64,000 bases of DNA, from the NCBI GenBank assembly GCA_964019335.1, contig OZ025687.1, forward strand, positions 310,001 to 374,000. The letters run 5' to 3'. Origin of the DNA: Diplonema japonicum (lineage: Eukaryota > Euglenozoa > Diplonemea > Diplonemida > Diplonemidae). This document shows positions 20,337 through 31,717 of this stretch, in pieces. How positions within the stretch are numbered: position 1 is the stretch's first letter; every line of letters starts with the position of its first letter. A program made the translations under genes and the position numbers. Below the pieces are notes generated by a model. It had not been told where the DNA came from and did not search any database. It was given only the letters and a program-made list of their open reading frames with translations.

Positions 20337-21949
20337 TCAAGCCTGCGAACCAGACGCTTTGAAGAAGGCATCCGCAAACTCCCCAAGGCGAGACCTGTCC
20401 TCAGAGGGCAGAGTGTGGAGGTTCTGGTGCTGGGTGAGGTAGCTGCGGACGGCAGCACCGAGCTGGGGGTCGACCTTGGTCCACCAGTTGAGCCAGATGT
20501 TCAGGACCTCCTCGGTGGTACGCACTCCGGACAGTGCCATCCCGAGCCTGTGAGCCAGCCTGTCCTGTCTGGCAGCATCCATAGCCCTGTATCGCTGCCC
20601 CGGCTGTTCAAAGTCATCTGTCTTGTGGATCATCTCCCTCACCTTCTTCACGTTGTTGTACACCTCAGGGTCATGGGGGTACGGGCTCGCCTCGTGTACG
20701 GACTTGTCCTGCGTGCTGGGGAAGTAGTTGACCTCCCTGACCGCGTTCCCCGCCTCTGTGTAGTGCATCGCACCGTCAACATGCTGGTCGTAGAAAGGGC
20801 ACTGCGGGCGGTTGATGGGCAGCATCTGGTTGTTGACCCCAATGCGGTACCTCTGCGTGTCCGCGTAGGCGTACAGACGCGTCTGCAGCATCTTCTCATC
20901 GGAAGGCTCGATCCCCGGCACCATCCTCGACGGGGAGAAGGCGATTTGCTCGTTCTCAAGGAACTGCGACGCGGGGTTTGTGTCGAACACGAAGTGCCCC
21001 ACGTCCTGCAGGGGGATCAGGTCCGTGGGCCACATCTTCGACGTGTCCAAAGGGTTGAAGCTCAGCCCGTTCATGAAGGTGGTGTTGGTAGGGTCGATCA
21101 TCTGCACCTGGAAGGTCCACCCAGCGCAGTTGAGCTGGTAGTTGGTGGGGCTGCACTTGGACGAGTTCCCTGACTTGATCTGGTCGTACAGGTCCATCGT
21201 CGCGAAGTTGAACTGCTTCTTCACAGCCTGCGCATCCTGCAGGTTCGCCTCACCCTGCCACGACTTGTACGTGTAGCGCACCCACATCGCTTTCCCCGCA
21301 CTGTTGATCCATTTGAAGGTGTGCACACCGTACCCAGGGAGCTGCCTGTAGTTTGCAGGAATGCCCACATCGTCCATGAGCCAGGTGAACATGTGGAGGG
21401 ACTCGGGGAAGTTGCTGAAGTAGTCCCAGATCCTCCACCACTCTTGCACTCCCCTCAGGGGGTTGGGCTTCAGGGCGCGGATCATCTCGGGGAAGCGGAT
21501 CCCGTCCCTGATGAAGAACACAGGGAAGTTCAGCCCCACAACGTCGTAGTTGCCCTCTTCGGTGTACAGCTTCAAAGCGAACCCGCGTGGGTCCCTTAGG
21601 AACTCGGGGCTGCCCTTCGAGTGGATAACAGTGCTCCATCGTGCTCTATGGGTGTTGTCTTTCCTGCCCCCTGGAACACCTTTGCCATTGTGTACTGCGA
21701 CATATCTTTCGTCAGGGTGAAGGTGCCCTTTGCAGCGGCGCCTCTTGCGTGCACGTTCCTCTCAGGTGTCCTTTCCCTGTTGTGTACCTGGAGCCTCTCC
21801 ATCAGCAGGGCGTCCTGAAGCAGAATGGGCCCGTTGCTCCCCAACGTCTGGGAGTTCCTCGCATCGTCGACAGGCATCCCTGCATTCGTTGTGTACACCT
21901 GGCCGCACACGGCCGTCGACAGCAGTAGTAAGACGGCGGGTCTTAACAT
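20337..21949 (-). CDS. catalase with signal peptide, apparent 1-nt frameshift
   Basis: Haem catalase, which converts hydrogen peroxide to water and oxygen. The first part (21949-21644) has a signal peptide (MLRPAVLLLLSTAVCG), then the clade hallmarks TLGSNGPILLQD and ERNVHARGAAAKGTF with the distal His. The second part (21641-20337) resumes with RWSTVIHSKGSPEFLRDPRG, VGLNFPVFFIRDG with the distal Asn, and RLYAYADTQRYRIGVN with the proximal haem-ligand Tyr. The frames join at about 21642, where one base appears to be missing between GKTTPIE and RWSTV. All catalytic residues are present, giving about 537 residues if joined. The shift may be a consensus error or a recent inactivation. Secretion is predicted because most catalases carry peroxisomal signals instead; the C-terminus GSQA is not a clear PTS1. 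Confidence 0.9.
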
Positions 21950-22568
21950 GTCTTGTAATAAATCCTAGTTAAGGAGAAGTTGTGTGGAATGGTAAAAAAG
22001 AAGAACTAAAGAAAAAGAAAGGGAGGTAAAGAGAGAGAATGGTTCTGTACCACAAGCACCCCTGCTGGGTGTGCGGTGAGTAAGGGTTGGTATGTTCGGT
22101 TCAGTTCCGTTCATTGTAATATATATGTTTATGTGTATCACTTGAAGCACGGTGGTGCATGCTGTGAACTTAAGTTAAAAGAAGTACAGAAAAGAGAGGA
22201 GTGGGGCCCGCCGTGGGCCCGTTTATCAAGTGCAAGAGGGCAGCCAGGTGTTGTGTGTACCTCGCTGCTTCCTCGTGCGTATGCAAAAGTTCAAGTTATT
22301 ATTTTTTTTCTTTCTTTCTTTCTTTATTTTTCAATTCATATTTTCCATTTGTGTAATGCGATAGTTCAGTCTTTTTTTTCTTCATCTTTTTAATTCTTTG
22401 AGTAGAAATAAGAAATTAAAAAAAAGTCAGTACTTAGCATTTTTCTTTGTGCACACGGTACAAATCCTGAGATAAGTACTGCATGCAATCTGCTTGCTGC
22501 AGCGCAAGCAAAGTTGATGAAAAAGGAGTGTATGGGTTGTCACGACAAAGGAAAGTCTTCCCCGTCGC
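21950..22568. other. spacer upstream of catalase
   Basis: Mixed sequence with pyrimidine runs. The segment gtgggcccgccgtgggcccg at about 22202-22221 is a short GC-rich repeat. No gene was recognised. Confidence 0.5.
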
Positions 22569-23069
22569 TTACTGTTCCTGCAGGCTGCTGTCCACAGCTA
22601 CGATAAGTTCGACCTCTTTTGACTTCGGGGTGAGCTCAGTTGGGGCATTTGCCACTGATGCACTTGCGGCAGACTTCTTGTCCATGTAGCACTTTGCGGC
22701 GTAGCCACCTGCAGCACATAGCACGACAGACAGCACTCCGATGCACACACCCACGACTACCTTCAGTGCTTTGCTGCTCTCGCCTTCGCCCTCACCCCCC
22801 TCGCCGCCTTCGTGTGCACGGTCTCCGCCTTCCGTGTGGTTCGTCTCGCTGAGCCCACGGTCAGCACCTTCTTTGTGGGCAGCCTCTCCCTGTCCCCTGT
22901 CTGCTCCCTCCTTGTGGGCAGCCTCGCCCTGTCCACGGTCAGCACCTTCGTTGTGGTTCCCCTCCGCACCCTTCTCTACACCACTTTCCTTCCTGCTCCC
23001 TTCAGGGCCTTCTTGTCCCAGACACATGCACACCACCACAGCCAATAGCACAGCGAGCATAGCCTTCAT
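22569..23069 (-). CDS. type I membrane protein with 13-residue repeats
   Basis: 166 residues from the ATG at 23069; the longer frame begins at a non-ATG codon. A signal peptide (MKAMLAVLLAVVVCMCLG) leads a hydrophilic ectodomain built of repeats of the form EGADRGQGEAAHK, two near-perfect and several degenerate, followed by a Gly/Glu-rich stretch. A transmembrane segment (LKVVVGVCIGVLSVVLCAAGG) and a 45-residue cytosolic tail complete it. The repeats are acidic and Gly-rich, typical of surface or extracellular-matrix proteins. No family was recognised. Confidence 0.7.
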   Translation of the reverse strand: MKAMLAVLLAVVVCMCLGQEGPEGSRKESGVEKGAEGNHNEGADRGQGEAAHKEGADRGQGEAAHKEGADRGLSETNHTEGGDRAHEGGEGGEGEGESSKALKVVVGVCIGVLSVVLCAAGGYAAKCYMDKKSAASASVANAPTELTPKSKEVELIVAVDSSLQEQ

Positions 23070-23714
23070 GTTCTGATTGAGAATTGGGTCGTGTTGTGAA
23101 AACGATGAATCACCTGTAGTGCCTTCGCTTCGATGAAGTGTTTGACAATATAAAAGAGAAGCTAGTGAGTAGTAGGTCGGTGAAGAGGACACCAGTGACC
23201 CGAAGATAGAAAGAAGGGCAAAAGGATTTAATGAGATTCAAGCCCCCGGAAGGGTATTGCTAATAGTGCGGCTTTCACTTCGTATATTTATCAGACTGAC
23301 TGCCGGTGGCAGCTGTTAGGAAGCTTTGGGTGGTTTATTCAGATTGACTGTTGTGGTGCAGTTAAGTTAAGTAGGGAGGCTTCAGATCGGGGTACCAAAG
23401 ATCGTAAACGAGCTATGCCCCCTTTTCCCCTCTTCAGTTCTTTCCTATTCCGTTTCCATAATAATGTACAAAAGAGGGAAAAGGGTGTAAACTAGTTCGG
23501 GCCCACGCCAGCTGTTTATGCACTGTATCATCAATGAGCTCCGCTCTTGCCCTCGGCTAAGGCTGTTGGGACCCTGAATCTTCTTTGTTTCCCTTTCCTT
23601 GCTTTCGCGGTGTTCCGCATCGGGGCGGGCCCTCTCACCCACGGCATGATATTAAAAAGGATGAAAGTCACATGTTCTCAATTGGTGTGTAGCCACTCAA
23701 CGCAAGCTACTCGG
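23070..23714. other. spacer without recognised gene
   Basis: Moderately complex sequence with no frame, tRNA or repeat that I can support. Confidence 0.5.
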
Positions 23715-24887
23715 CTACAGACGTGGTTCGCGCTGTAAAGCGTCAGCGATGACTGAGAAGAACTTCTGCCTGAGTTTGCAAACTCTCGGTTGGGTTGGCA
23801 AAGGTGGCGGGGGACACAGCTCACTGGCGAGCTGGTGGTGCAAGGGATCTACGTAGTGCCCTACCGTAGAGCGCTTCAGATCGCTCAATGCAGTACACCG
23901 TGGCGGGGCGTGGTGCGCTGTGGCAGCGGCAACAAGCAAACCCCTCTTCCCAGGACTGGCCAGTTTAGAACTACAAGAACTTCTACGTACCAACTTCTGA
24001 GGACCGATCATAATCTTGATTATCGACCCACCTCTTGGCCTGACTTGGTCGGTCTTGAGTGACGGAGGGTGCTTCATCTTCTCAACAATCTCTCTATGAC
24101 ACCGTTTCAGAGTTTGAGGCACCCTGTGCTCGCAGTCGCGGTACTCGCCTGCTTTTATTTTCTGGTAGACCTGTCGGGTGAAGGACTCCTTGAGGTGGAC
24201 AGCTGCCATCTTTTGAAGAGTTAGAACAGTCGTGTGAGCCAAGGAAGGCGGTGCGGGTGGGAAACAGTTGAACGTAAGACGAAGCTTTCTTGTGTCGAAA
24301 GTACGGAGGTCCTGCGAGAAAAGAATTTTCTTAACGGCGAGAAATTGGAGATCTGTGACGTCTGAAACACTGCAGCTCTCCGCCCATCGGTTGTAGTCCC
24401 TGTGGTACTTCTTTCTTTGGTCGGTTCGAAGTTTGTCGATGACAGCTTGTCTTAAATCTTTCCCGGAACAGACCACGCTTGAGATGGTTAGTTTGCTCCC
24501 TACAGGTGACTTGGTGATGTCGCCTTCCCAGAGACGCATAAGTTCAGCGCTTTCATCCTTCATCCGACCGTTGTGGGCTTTCCATAATTTCTTCACCGTA
24601 TTGACGGTGTTGACAAGGTTCCTCAGCCTCACTGTGCATACATTGAAGGATAGGTAGAGTGTTCTTCTGATGAAGCACTTTAGGATGTCGACCTCTTCGT
24701 TGAGCCTTGCAGGGCCGTAGGTTTGAAGGAGGCGGCCTGGTGCTGAAGGGTCGTACCACCGGCCCCAACGGACGACCTTCAAAAATGCTCTCTCGGCTGT
24801 AAATTTATTCTTTTTTTGCACGGCGGAACTCTTGTCTTCCTCGTTTCTCTTCATGCTCAGGAGCTTGTCCACACGCCATTCTGGCAT
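23715..24887 (-). CDS. protein of unknown function, basic C-terminal half
   Basis: 390 residues from the ATG at 24887 (MPEWRVDKLLSMK). Sequence upstream in this frame translates G/A homopolymers and begins at TTG, so it is excluded. The protein is helical and basic, with WGRWYDPSAPGRLL near residue 43 and a leucine-rich helical region. The C-terminal end has a proline run (PPPPLPTQP). I see no signal peptide, membrane span or catalytic motif and recognise no family. Dense charged helices suggest a cytosolic or cytoskeletal role, but this is a guess. It has no visible intron, and its 3' end lies 640 nt from the membrane-protein gene. Confidence 0.6.
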   Translation of the reverse strand: MPEWRVDKLLSMKRNEEDKSSAVQKKNKFTAERAFLKVVRWGRWYDPSAPGRLLQTYGPARLNEEVDILKCFIRRTLYLSFNVCTVRLRNLVNTVNTVKKLWKAHNGRMKDESAELMRLWEGDITKSPVGSKLTISSVVCSGKDLRQAVIDKLRTDQRKKYHRDYNRWAESCSVSDVTDLQFLAVKKILFSQDLRTFDTRKLRLTFNCFPPAPPSLAHTTVLTLQKMAAVHLKESFTRQVYQKIKAGEYRDCEHRVPQTLKRCHREIVEKMKHPPSLKTDQVRPRGGSIIKIMIGPQKLVRRSSCSSKLASPGKRGLLVAAATAHHAPPRCTALSDLKRSTVGHYVDPLHHQLASELCPPPPLPTQPRVCKLRQKFFSVIADALQREPRL

Positions 24888-25015
24888 TTGTGGAAATTGG
24901 TCCCCCCCCCCCCTTTTTTTTGAGCAACACTTGAAACGGTAAAGAATTCTTAAAAAAAACAAAAAAAATATTTGTCAAATAAAAAAAAAAAACCCCCCCC
25001 AACCCCTCTCTTCCC

Positions 25016-25373
25016 CTAACTTTGGAAGTACTTTTTCAACAATTGAGTCACTCGGGTTTTAAACGATGCAGAAGTTATCCGGCTGTTCACCTCGTAAAAG
25101 GGATCGAGGAGGACCTATTATGTGTCATATTGCATATAAGAAAAAAAAAACCCCCCCAACTCATCTCACACCTTCAAATAAAGTTCGTTTACCTCGGTAA
25201 AAAAGTGTTTTGTGGAGTCCGAAGGCTCCCTGTCCTGCATCACCAAAAATCGCACGTATCTATTTTTTTTAATTTTCTTTTCCCTCCATCCATCCATCTC
25301 CATACCCGGAAGTTACGTATGCTGAAACGTTAAATTCGTTAAATCTATCGATGTTTTTTATGAAACTGTAAGG

Positions 25374-25408
<35 letters not shown>

Positions 25409-25591
25409 TGTTGCATCTTCCCCATACAATGCGGGATTGGTCCAAACTGCTTCATCGCAGTTATCTAGCGCAGCGTGGATAATGAAGTGTTTCAACTGCG
25501 ATTTATCCTCTTTTTGCGGATCTGTGTAGTACTCTAGTTCAAAGATGGGAGTGTCACCTTTGCCGACCATCATAAAGAATGTGTATGGCAT
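25016..25591 (-). CDS. TRAPPC2: TRAPP complex subunit 2 (sedlin/Trs20), four exons
   Basis: Exons 25591-25428, 25365-25306, 25259-25172 and 25114-25016 join in phase to give 136 residues; the human protein has 140. Introns are 62, 46 and 57 nt, with donors GTATGG, GTATGG and GTGTGA; intron 1 contains a 25-nt A tract. The family signature is complete: MPYTFFMMVGKGDTPIFELE, FIIHAALD, the IDRFNEF helix, YVRFLVMQD, FFTEVNELYLK and LLDPFYEVNS. TRAPPC2 is a longin-fold subunit of the TRAPP tethering and GEF complexes that act in ER-Golgi traffic and autophagy. No single reading frame reveals this gene beyond exon 1, so it would be missed without splicing. Confidence 0.93.
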
Positions 25592-25768
25592 TCTATTTTT
25601 TTCTTTTTTTTCTCTTCCTCCTTCAAAAAAAATTGCGTGTTAAGGGAAAGTGGGGGGGGGGGGGGGGGGTTGAAGAGAAAAACAACAAAACAGAGATACA
25701 CTCGGGAGACGGGCAGGAAAGAAGACAGAAAAAAAAAAGAGAAAAAAAAAAGAAAGAAAAAGTATTAA

Positions 25769-26041
25769 TCAAGCAGAGGAAGCGGCGAGTTGTTCTTTAA
25801 TTTTGTTCATTCCGTTTAACGCAACTTCTAGTGCAGATGGGTCTAATGTAAAGTTTACTTTTCTGGTTTCGGGCATCTCGTCCACACGGCTCTGTGCGTC
25901 CACCACCACCACCTGCATCACAACTGCAGTCCCCGCCCCCGCTTTCGAGCTTCCTGCCACTGTCTCCTCCACACACCATTCTGGTACCCCTACCATTTTC
26001 GGCAGCCCAACCTTGCTCACTCTGTCTCTCTTTTCACTCAT
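25769..26041 (-). CDS. COMM-domain protein, COMM domain only
   Basis: 90 residues from an ATG at 26041. The sequence VSKVGLPKMVGVPEWCVEE, a central strand VVMQVVVVDAQ and a final helix ALNGMNKIKEQLA fit the COMM domain: an invariant-type Trp, a beta sheet and a closing amphipathic helix. COMMD proteins assemble as a ring in the Commander complex, which recycles membrane cargo from endosomes. Most have an extra N-terminal helical domain. This one begins almost directly with the COMM domain, as short members do. Upstream exons in the homopolymer-rich 26042-26465 region cannot be excluded. Assignment is by eye. Confidence 0.6.
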   Translation of the reverse strand: MSEKRDRVSKVGLPKMVGVPEWCVEETVAGSSKAGAGTAVVMQVVVVDAQSRVDEMPETRKVNFTLDPSALEVALNGMNKIKEQLAASSA

Positions 26042-26465
26042 TTCCTTTTTTTTTTTTTTTTTTAAATCCCCTCCCCTTCCTCCTGTGACGTAGACTGCGT
26101 CAGGCCAACCGAAAAAAAATCCAAGAAAAAAAAAAAGAAGAAAAAGAGTAACGGGAAGAAAGAAGAAAAAAAAAGGGGGGGGAGTGGGTGGGGTGTGGTC
26201 ACTGTATATAGTTTTTCTCTTTTTTCCCTCCCTTTTTTTTTTTTAACTTTTATATTCAAAAGAAAAATAGTTACAACAATCTCCACCTTCCCCCTCCCCC
26301 CCCCCCCCCCCTCCTCTTCCTTCGAATATTTTTTTATTGTATTGTTGTTCAAGAAAGGGGAACGAGGAGAGTTTTTCCCCCCCCCCCTTTTTTTTGTTAC
26401 CCCCTTCTTTTTTTTTTTCTTTCGTTCCTTCTCTAATTTTCATTTCACGGGGGAGGGGGGGAATA
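26042..26465. other. homopolymer-rich spacer
   Basis: A, T, G and C runs with little other content. No gene was recognised. Confidence 0.7.
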
Positions 26466-28546
26466 TTACCACAGATTGATTAGCCCGTCAAACGTCTGGA
26501 TCGTAGCTTGCTTGGCTTGGTAGAAGATACTGTGCTTGTCGCCCTTCAGGGTTGTGTGTGAAGAGAAGATAACATCGATGTTCTCCACCACAGCCTGAAG
26601 GTTGCCTTGGTTGAAAAATCGGGATAGCTGCTGGATCACCTTGAGGGGTTTGGTTGTGATGTCGCCGCCAGCCGCTGTAAATGCCCGGACGGCTATATCT
26701 TCTATTGTTTTGTTGGTGGGACTCCCAGACACCAGAATGGCCAACACAAGCCACTTTAAAACAAGTCTTTTTTCGTTGTTATCTAAAGCCGTTTGAGGCG
26801 GTGCTTCAGATCTTGACGAGTCCTCACTTACAATAATATCATACTCATCATCATCAAAATCGCTGTCAGAGTCCAACCCATCTGCTCGGATTTGTTCTGC
26901 CTCGGAGTCCAAACGTAGCGCAATGACCAGTTTATCAATACAGTCGACATCGTAGGTTACACAGCAATCTGTTCTGATAAGATGCCTTAGCCTTAGTTCG
27001 TCCATGGCCGCTGCCATGTCTTCTTCTTCTTCTTTTAGATCGAGGTCGCCTTCTTCCACCACCTCGCCCATTTTTTTCATGCCTTTTATCCTCGACACCC
27101 CCAGTTTCTTCCTCGTCATTTTGTACAAAAATTCCAGATTGGGATGCCATGCTTCTCTTGCCACCACCACGCAGCCGATCGCTCGTAGAATCTGAACGCA
27201 TAGTTTTTCAAAATGCGACACGGCGACCCATGACGACCCGAGATGCCATACAGGAGGGGCATCGTCGCCAACGTGTTCTAACATTCTGGTGATGAGACGG
27301 GGGCCCAAGGCGATAACACGGGATTGATGAAGCACGCTTCTTGCGACCAAAGCGTTTACAGCCATGAACACAGGGCACGCAAGGTAAGCTTGCGCTGCCT
27401 TTGCACCGACTCTCGTCAACAGCCTTTTGAACGACATCCTCAACAAGAACGCGGAAATCCCGCTTTTTGCTTGATACGCTGTTCGAGACATGGCACGGAC
27501 AATGTCCGGTTGGTTACGTACAGGGTCGACACCCCACATCGTCTCCACCGGATGCGTCAGCTCCAGACAACACCGCGCCAACGCGTTACTAAAAAACCGT
27601 CGCTCTTCGTCAAGAGGGTACAGAACCAGGCCGAACAGCTCGCTGATAACCATCGTGGTGCGCATTGCGTCGTAGTACAGATAGAAGATCTCCAATGTGG
27701 AGAAGATGATAGTGGCTGTGATGATGATGACCCAGTACTCGGGCTTCTTCCCGCTTGCGATGTTGATGGAGAAACCAACCGACTCATCAGAGAAGTACGC
27801 CTCAGCGAGCATCTCAGCCACAGCAGACAATCCAGCTGTTAATTATTAAAACGTTGTTACCCCCCCCGCCACAAAGTACATACATGAGATTAGCCCTGCA
27901 ATGGCCGCACGGATTATCATGTTGCGCTCGTAGAGACGCTGTTTTGATATGGGTTTTTTTTTCTTCTTTTTTTGTGTTAGCATACCGATTTGTTTCTGTC
28001 CGACTTGCTGACCCATTCCACGATGCTGGTGTTCCTGCGGAACTCAACGGCGTCAGGGTGGAACCAGTACGCGATGTTCTTTGAGGGGATGTCGATGAGC
28101 AATGTGTTGGTGACGTCGTAGGCGTCGATCTTGATGACGACGCCCGGGCAGCCTGCGACTTCAGCGAAATCGTCTGGGATCTCGTCCTGCGGGTACAGGT
28201 TGTGCATGAACTGGTGGGCGTTGTCATAAACATCAACGTTGTTGGTGATGACGACCTTGTCGCCCTCTTGGGGTTCCCACACAAGTTCTGCGCCGTCGTC
28301 TCTGCCAACACCGCCCATTGCTTGCCTGGCTTGTCTGTCCTTTGCCATGCCCTTCACTACGCTTGTGGCCGTCCTTTCCAGGAACGGGATCTCCCTGATG
28401 ATCTTGTTGCTCTCTGCCTCTGTGATGACACGGTCTTCAAAGATCGACGAGATGTTGTTTGTGCTGGACAGGGCTGCGAAGATTCTGTCAGCTTCCAGGT
28501 CGTCGTCGCCAACGGATGAGGTTTTCTGATTTTGTAGTATGTTTTC

Positions 28547-28577
<31 letters not shown>

Positions 28578-28735
28578 TTCTTTTTTTTTTTTTTTTGCAT
28601 TTGAACACACCATATGCCCAATGAGGAACGGGATGAACCCCACAGCGAACTCCCTGAACTCAATCTCCTCGTTCCCGTCCTCGTCGATGCTTTGGAAGAA
28701 TGCCGCAAACTCCTCTTCGGACACTTTGAGTTTCT

Positions 28736-28766
<31 letters not shown>

Positions 28767-31651
28767 CCAAAAGCAGTACCATCAGCTGCAAGACATCTCT
28801 AATTTCTTTCTTGTCCAGGGTGCCGCCCTGGTCCGCGTCGATTAGGTCGAACTGGTTTTTCAGCATCCCAAGCTGGTCCTGCGGGAATGGAGAACGGAGT
28901 GTTGATTTTTTTTTTCTTCTTCTTCGGACTCCATACCAGTTGTAGCATCCCCACTTCGTGCATTACTGTGGGCACCACATCGGGCACCATCACATCCTCA
29001 TTGAAGAGCGCTCTCGTGGCCTCGGACCTCTTAGCCTTGCGCATAAGGTGCTGGTACCACATTGCAAATCCGCAGATGAACCCAAGTAGCGCGGACAACG
29101 ACACAAAGATCATCCACCAGATGTTTGACAGCCCATGGGCACCTGCTGGTCCAGGAACAGACGTGGGCAGCGGCGGCGGGCTGTCCACCAAGCGTGCGAC
29201 CCCGTCTGGCCTGATGCCGATGGCACCCTCCACTATGTTGCTGTTCAGCTTCTTGATCACAGCCTCCACATATGACACGTCTCCGGTCAGCACCAACGGC
29301 AGGCCTACAAATGTGAATACCAAGTACGACTTTACCCCAGTCGCATCTGGTATACCGCCATACGAGTATTGTACTGCTTCACCGTACCCTCTGCACGCCC
29401 TCACGTCGGCCCCCATGGCCGTGTTGTTTGAGGGATACCCAGGCACTGCGAGGTTGGTGTAGCACACTTCCAGCACCTCCACGTTGGTGGCTTTGAGCTG
29501 ACTGCATGCTGCGAGCAGGAAGCCCATGCTAGTGCATACGCTGCTCATGGTCGTCGAGAGGTTCGCACGGAAGACAGACAAGTCAACGCTCTCGACAGTG
29601 ACGTCTTTAAACTCCAGAAGGTAGACAGGCGACTGGTAGACGACGCTGTACAATGCAGGAAGGGTCGTCTGGTTGGTGAAGCGAGAAGGGACCGTGGTGG
29701 CAGGGTTTACCACTACGGGCTTCGGCGTCTGTGTGATGGGGATGGGAGTGGGGACGGGGGTAGGGGGTGCCGGGGTACTGAAATCAGGTGTCCGCGGCCC
29801 AAGCGGAGGCTCTGACGGGAGAGTCTCAAGCACAGGAAGGTCCCCCGTCCACTGCTGGAGGTTTAAATTCGTCAGCTGAATGTCAGCCGTGAAGGGGCCG
29901 TAGGCAGTGCTGCCCGCAAGAACGGAGAGCACCGCACTTCCGACGGCGCTCCCTGCCACAAGGGCAGTTTCGTTTGCGTAGAACGTGTAAAAAAACTGCT
30001 GATCAGCGGTCGACAGGTGCACCATACGTGTGCCACCGAACACACGCTCACCCTGGTCATTCAGGAGGGTCATTTGTACAAACCTGTTGCCAGGTGATCT
30101 GCCTGTCAAGGTTACTCTATAACTGTCCCCAGCTCTAAGGGCAAGCTCACGATGAGAAAGCGTCAAGTCTGCGGGGCTTGCCACATCTTGCATCATGTTC
30201 CACGTGAAGAGGTTATTCCAATTCGGTGCGGCTGCTGCTGTCGGGTTCACAGAAGTCGTCCACACGGCTTGGTTGGAGAATGACGTGTCTCTCAGTAATT
30301 CCGTGAACCCTGCCCATGACTGCAGCTGCGGGGCCGCGTTAATCTTGTAAAAGTTGATGGAAGCAAAGGTCACTGTATGCTCCACCATAGCAATGGCATC
30401 CACCGCACCGAGCATGATGGTCATTCGCACGGCACGTGCATCCAGTGACGGTGCTGTGAAGCACTGACTGTACACATTATACCCCACAGCAAGTGTGGGA
30501 GTCCAGTCGACGAAGTAGTCTTCACCTGTCTCTGCAAGGAGAGAGACACTCACGCGCCTCTCCCATGTGCTGGAGACATTAATGAAAAGACAGAACTCCG
30601 GCGTGGTCATGCTCGGAAGGGGAGAAGTGAAGTTCTGCAGCAGCGCTACAGAGTTGGTCAGGTTTCCCGACGAGTGCATCACGATCTCCAGCCCGCCCTG
30701 GCTCTCGTCACTGAAGGGGTCGTACCAATGTCGCACAATGGCAGTGGGGTCCTTGTAGACAACCCAAGGATGGGGGTTCGCAAAAGTAGTGAGGGCAGTG
30801 TCTTGGAAATACCCATTTATATCGGACCAGATAGGACTGTCGGTGTAGAATGGGTCCAGCAGCGTGGACCAGACGACGAACCCTTCTGCTGTGAGGTTCA
30901 CATTTGTCTGCAAGAAGAGCTCTGTAGAGGGCTGCGAATAAAAAGTGTTCACGCGTGTCCAGTTCTGGACTCGGGTGCTCTGCTCCCAAGGGATATGAGC
31001 ACCTGTGTATGTCTCCGTGACGGTGTCGGCAGGGTCGAAAATGGTGGAGAAGGGCGTCACGGAAACTGTGCTTACGAGCATGCCGAGTGACTGGCAAGCA
31101 GTGGTGGCAATGCCGTGAGTCGACGGAGTCAGTGTGTGGTGGGTCGCGAGGTAGAGATTGTGGAACCTGCGGTAGGGATCGGTTGGGTCTGTGCTGGGAG
31201 TAGAGAAGGTAGCGATGAGGACAGAGGCAGCGAAGAACTTGGTCTCAAAGTCAGACCACTCGATAGCATACTCCACAGGCTCTGTGTAAGGGTCCGCGAC
31301 GGGATTACTGCACTCCGAGAACTCCACTTTAGACACAGTCTGTGTATCCCCAGTCCCCTGCAGTGTCTGGATCTGCGCGCAGGTGGACATCCCATGGCCC
31401 TGAAGGACGATCGCAATCTCGTGATGAAGGCTGCCATCTGTCCGCGTCAGAGCCAGCTTTGTGACCACTCCAGAGCACCCTCCGCTCGTCATCTGCAGTG
31501 TCGCCGCCGCTCTTTTGTAGTTCACATTTGAGTTTGTTTCTTTGTACACAACACCACCGGAGGCATACGGGCCCTCTACATTTCCAATGATAGCAGCATG
31601 CAGGGCACCAATGAAGCTTGCTATTAGTACAACGGTGCGTGGGCTGCTCAT
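26466..31651 (-). CDS. large membrane protein: ectodomain, TM, two EF-hands, second membrane region
   Basis: Six exons join with consistent phase: 31651-28937, 28878-28780, 28733-28611, 28525-27986, 27938-27884 and 27835-26466, for 1633 residues. Introns are 46-85 nt. Exon 1 gives a signal peptide, a large extracellular region with many N-glycosylation sites, a Pro/Thr-rich linker and a membrane span (WWMIFVSLSALLGFICGFAMWY). Exons 2 and 3 each carry an EF-hand: DADQGGTLDKKE and DEDGNEEIEFRE. Exon 4 is a cytosolic region with a beta-rich segment (GDKVVITNNVDVYD). Exons 5 and 6 add hydrophobic segments (IIRAAIAGLISSGLSAVAEM, WVIIITATIIFSTLEIFYLY, AYLACPVFMAVNALVA) and an acidic tail region. 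I know no family with this whole plan. It could be a calcium-regulated receptor or channel-like protein. If exons 1 and 2 are not joined, it would be two adjacent genes. Confidence 0.8.
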
Positions 31652-31717
31652 CTAGCACTCCATGTACTGTGGGGGGTGTTAAAAGAGGGGAAAGTGGGGG
31701 GAGAAGAAGAAAAATGG

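Noticed and set aside
20415-21173. Long plus-strand open frame opposite the catalase
   Set aside because: Its translation is a GC-driven shadow of the catalase codons on the other strand. The same applies to 16898-18412 opposite the C69 peptidase and 32973-33677 opposite the helicase.
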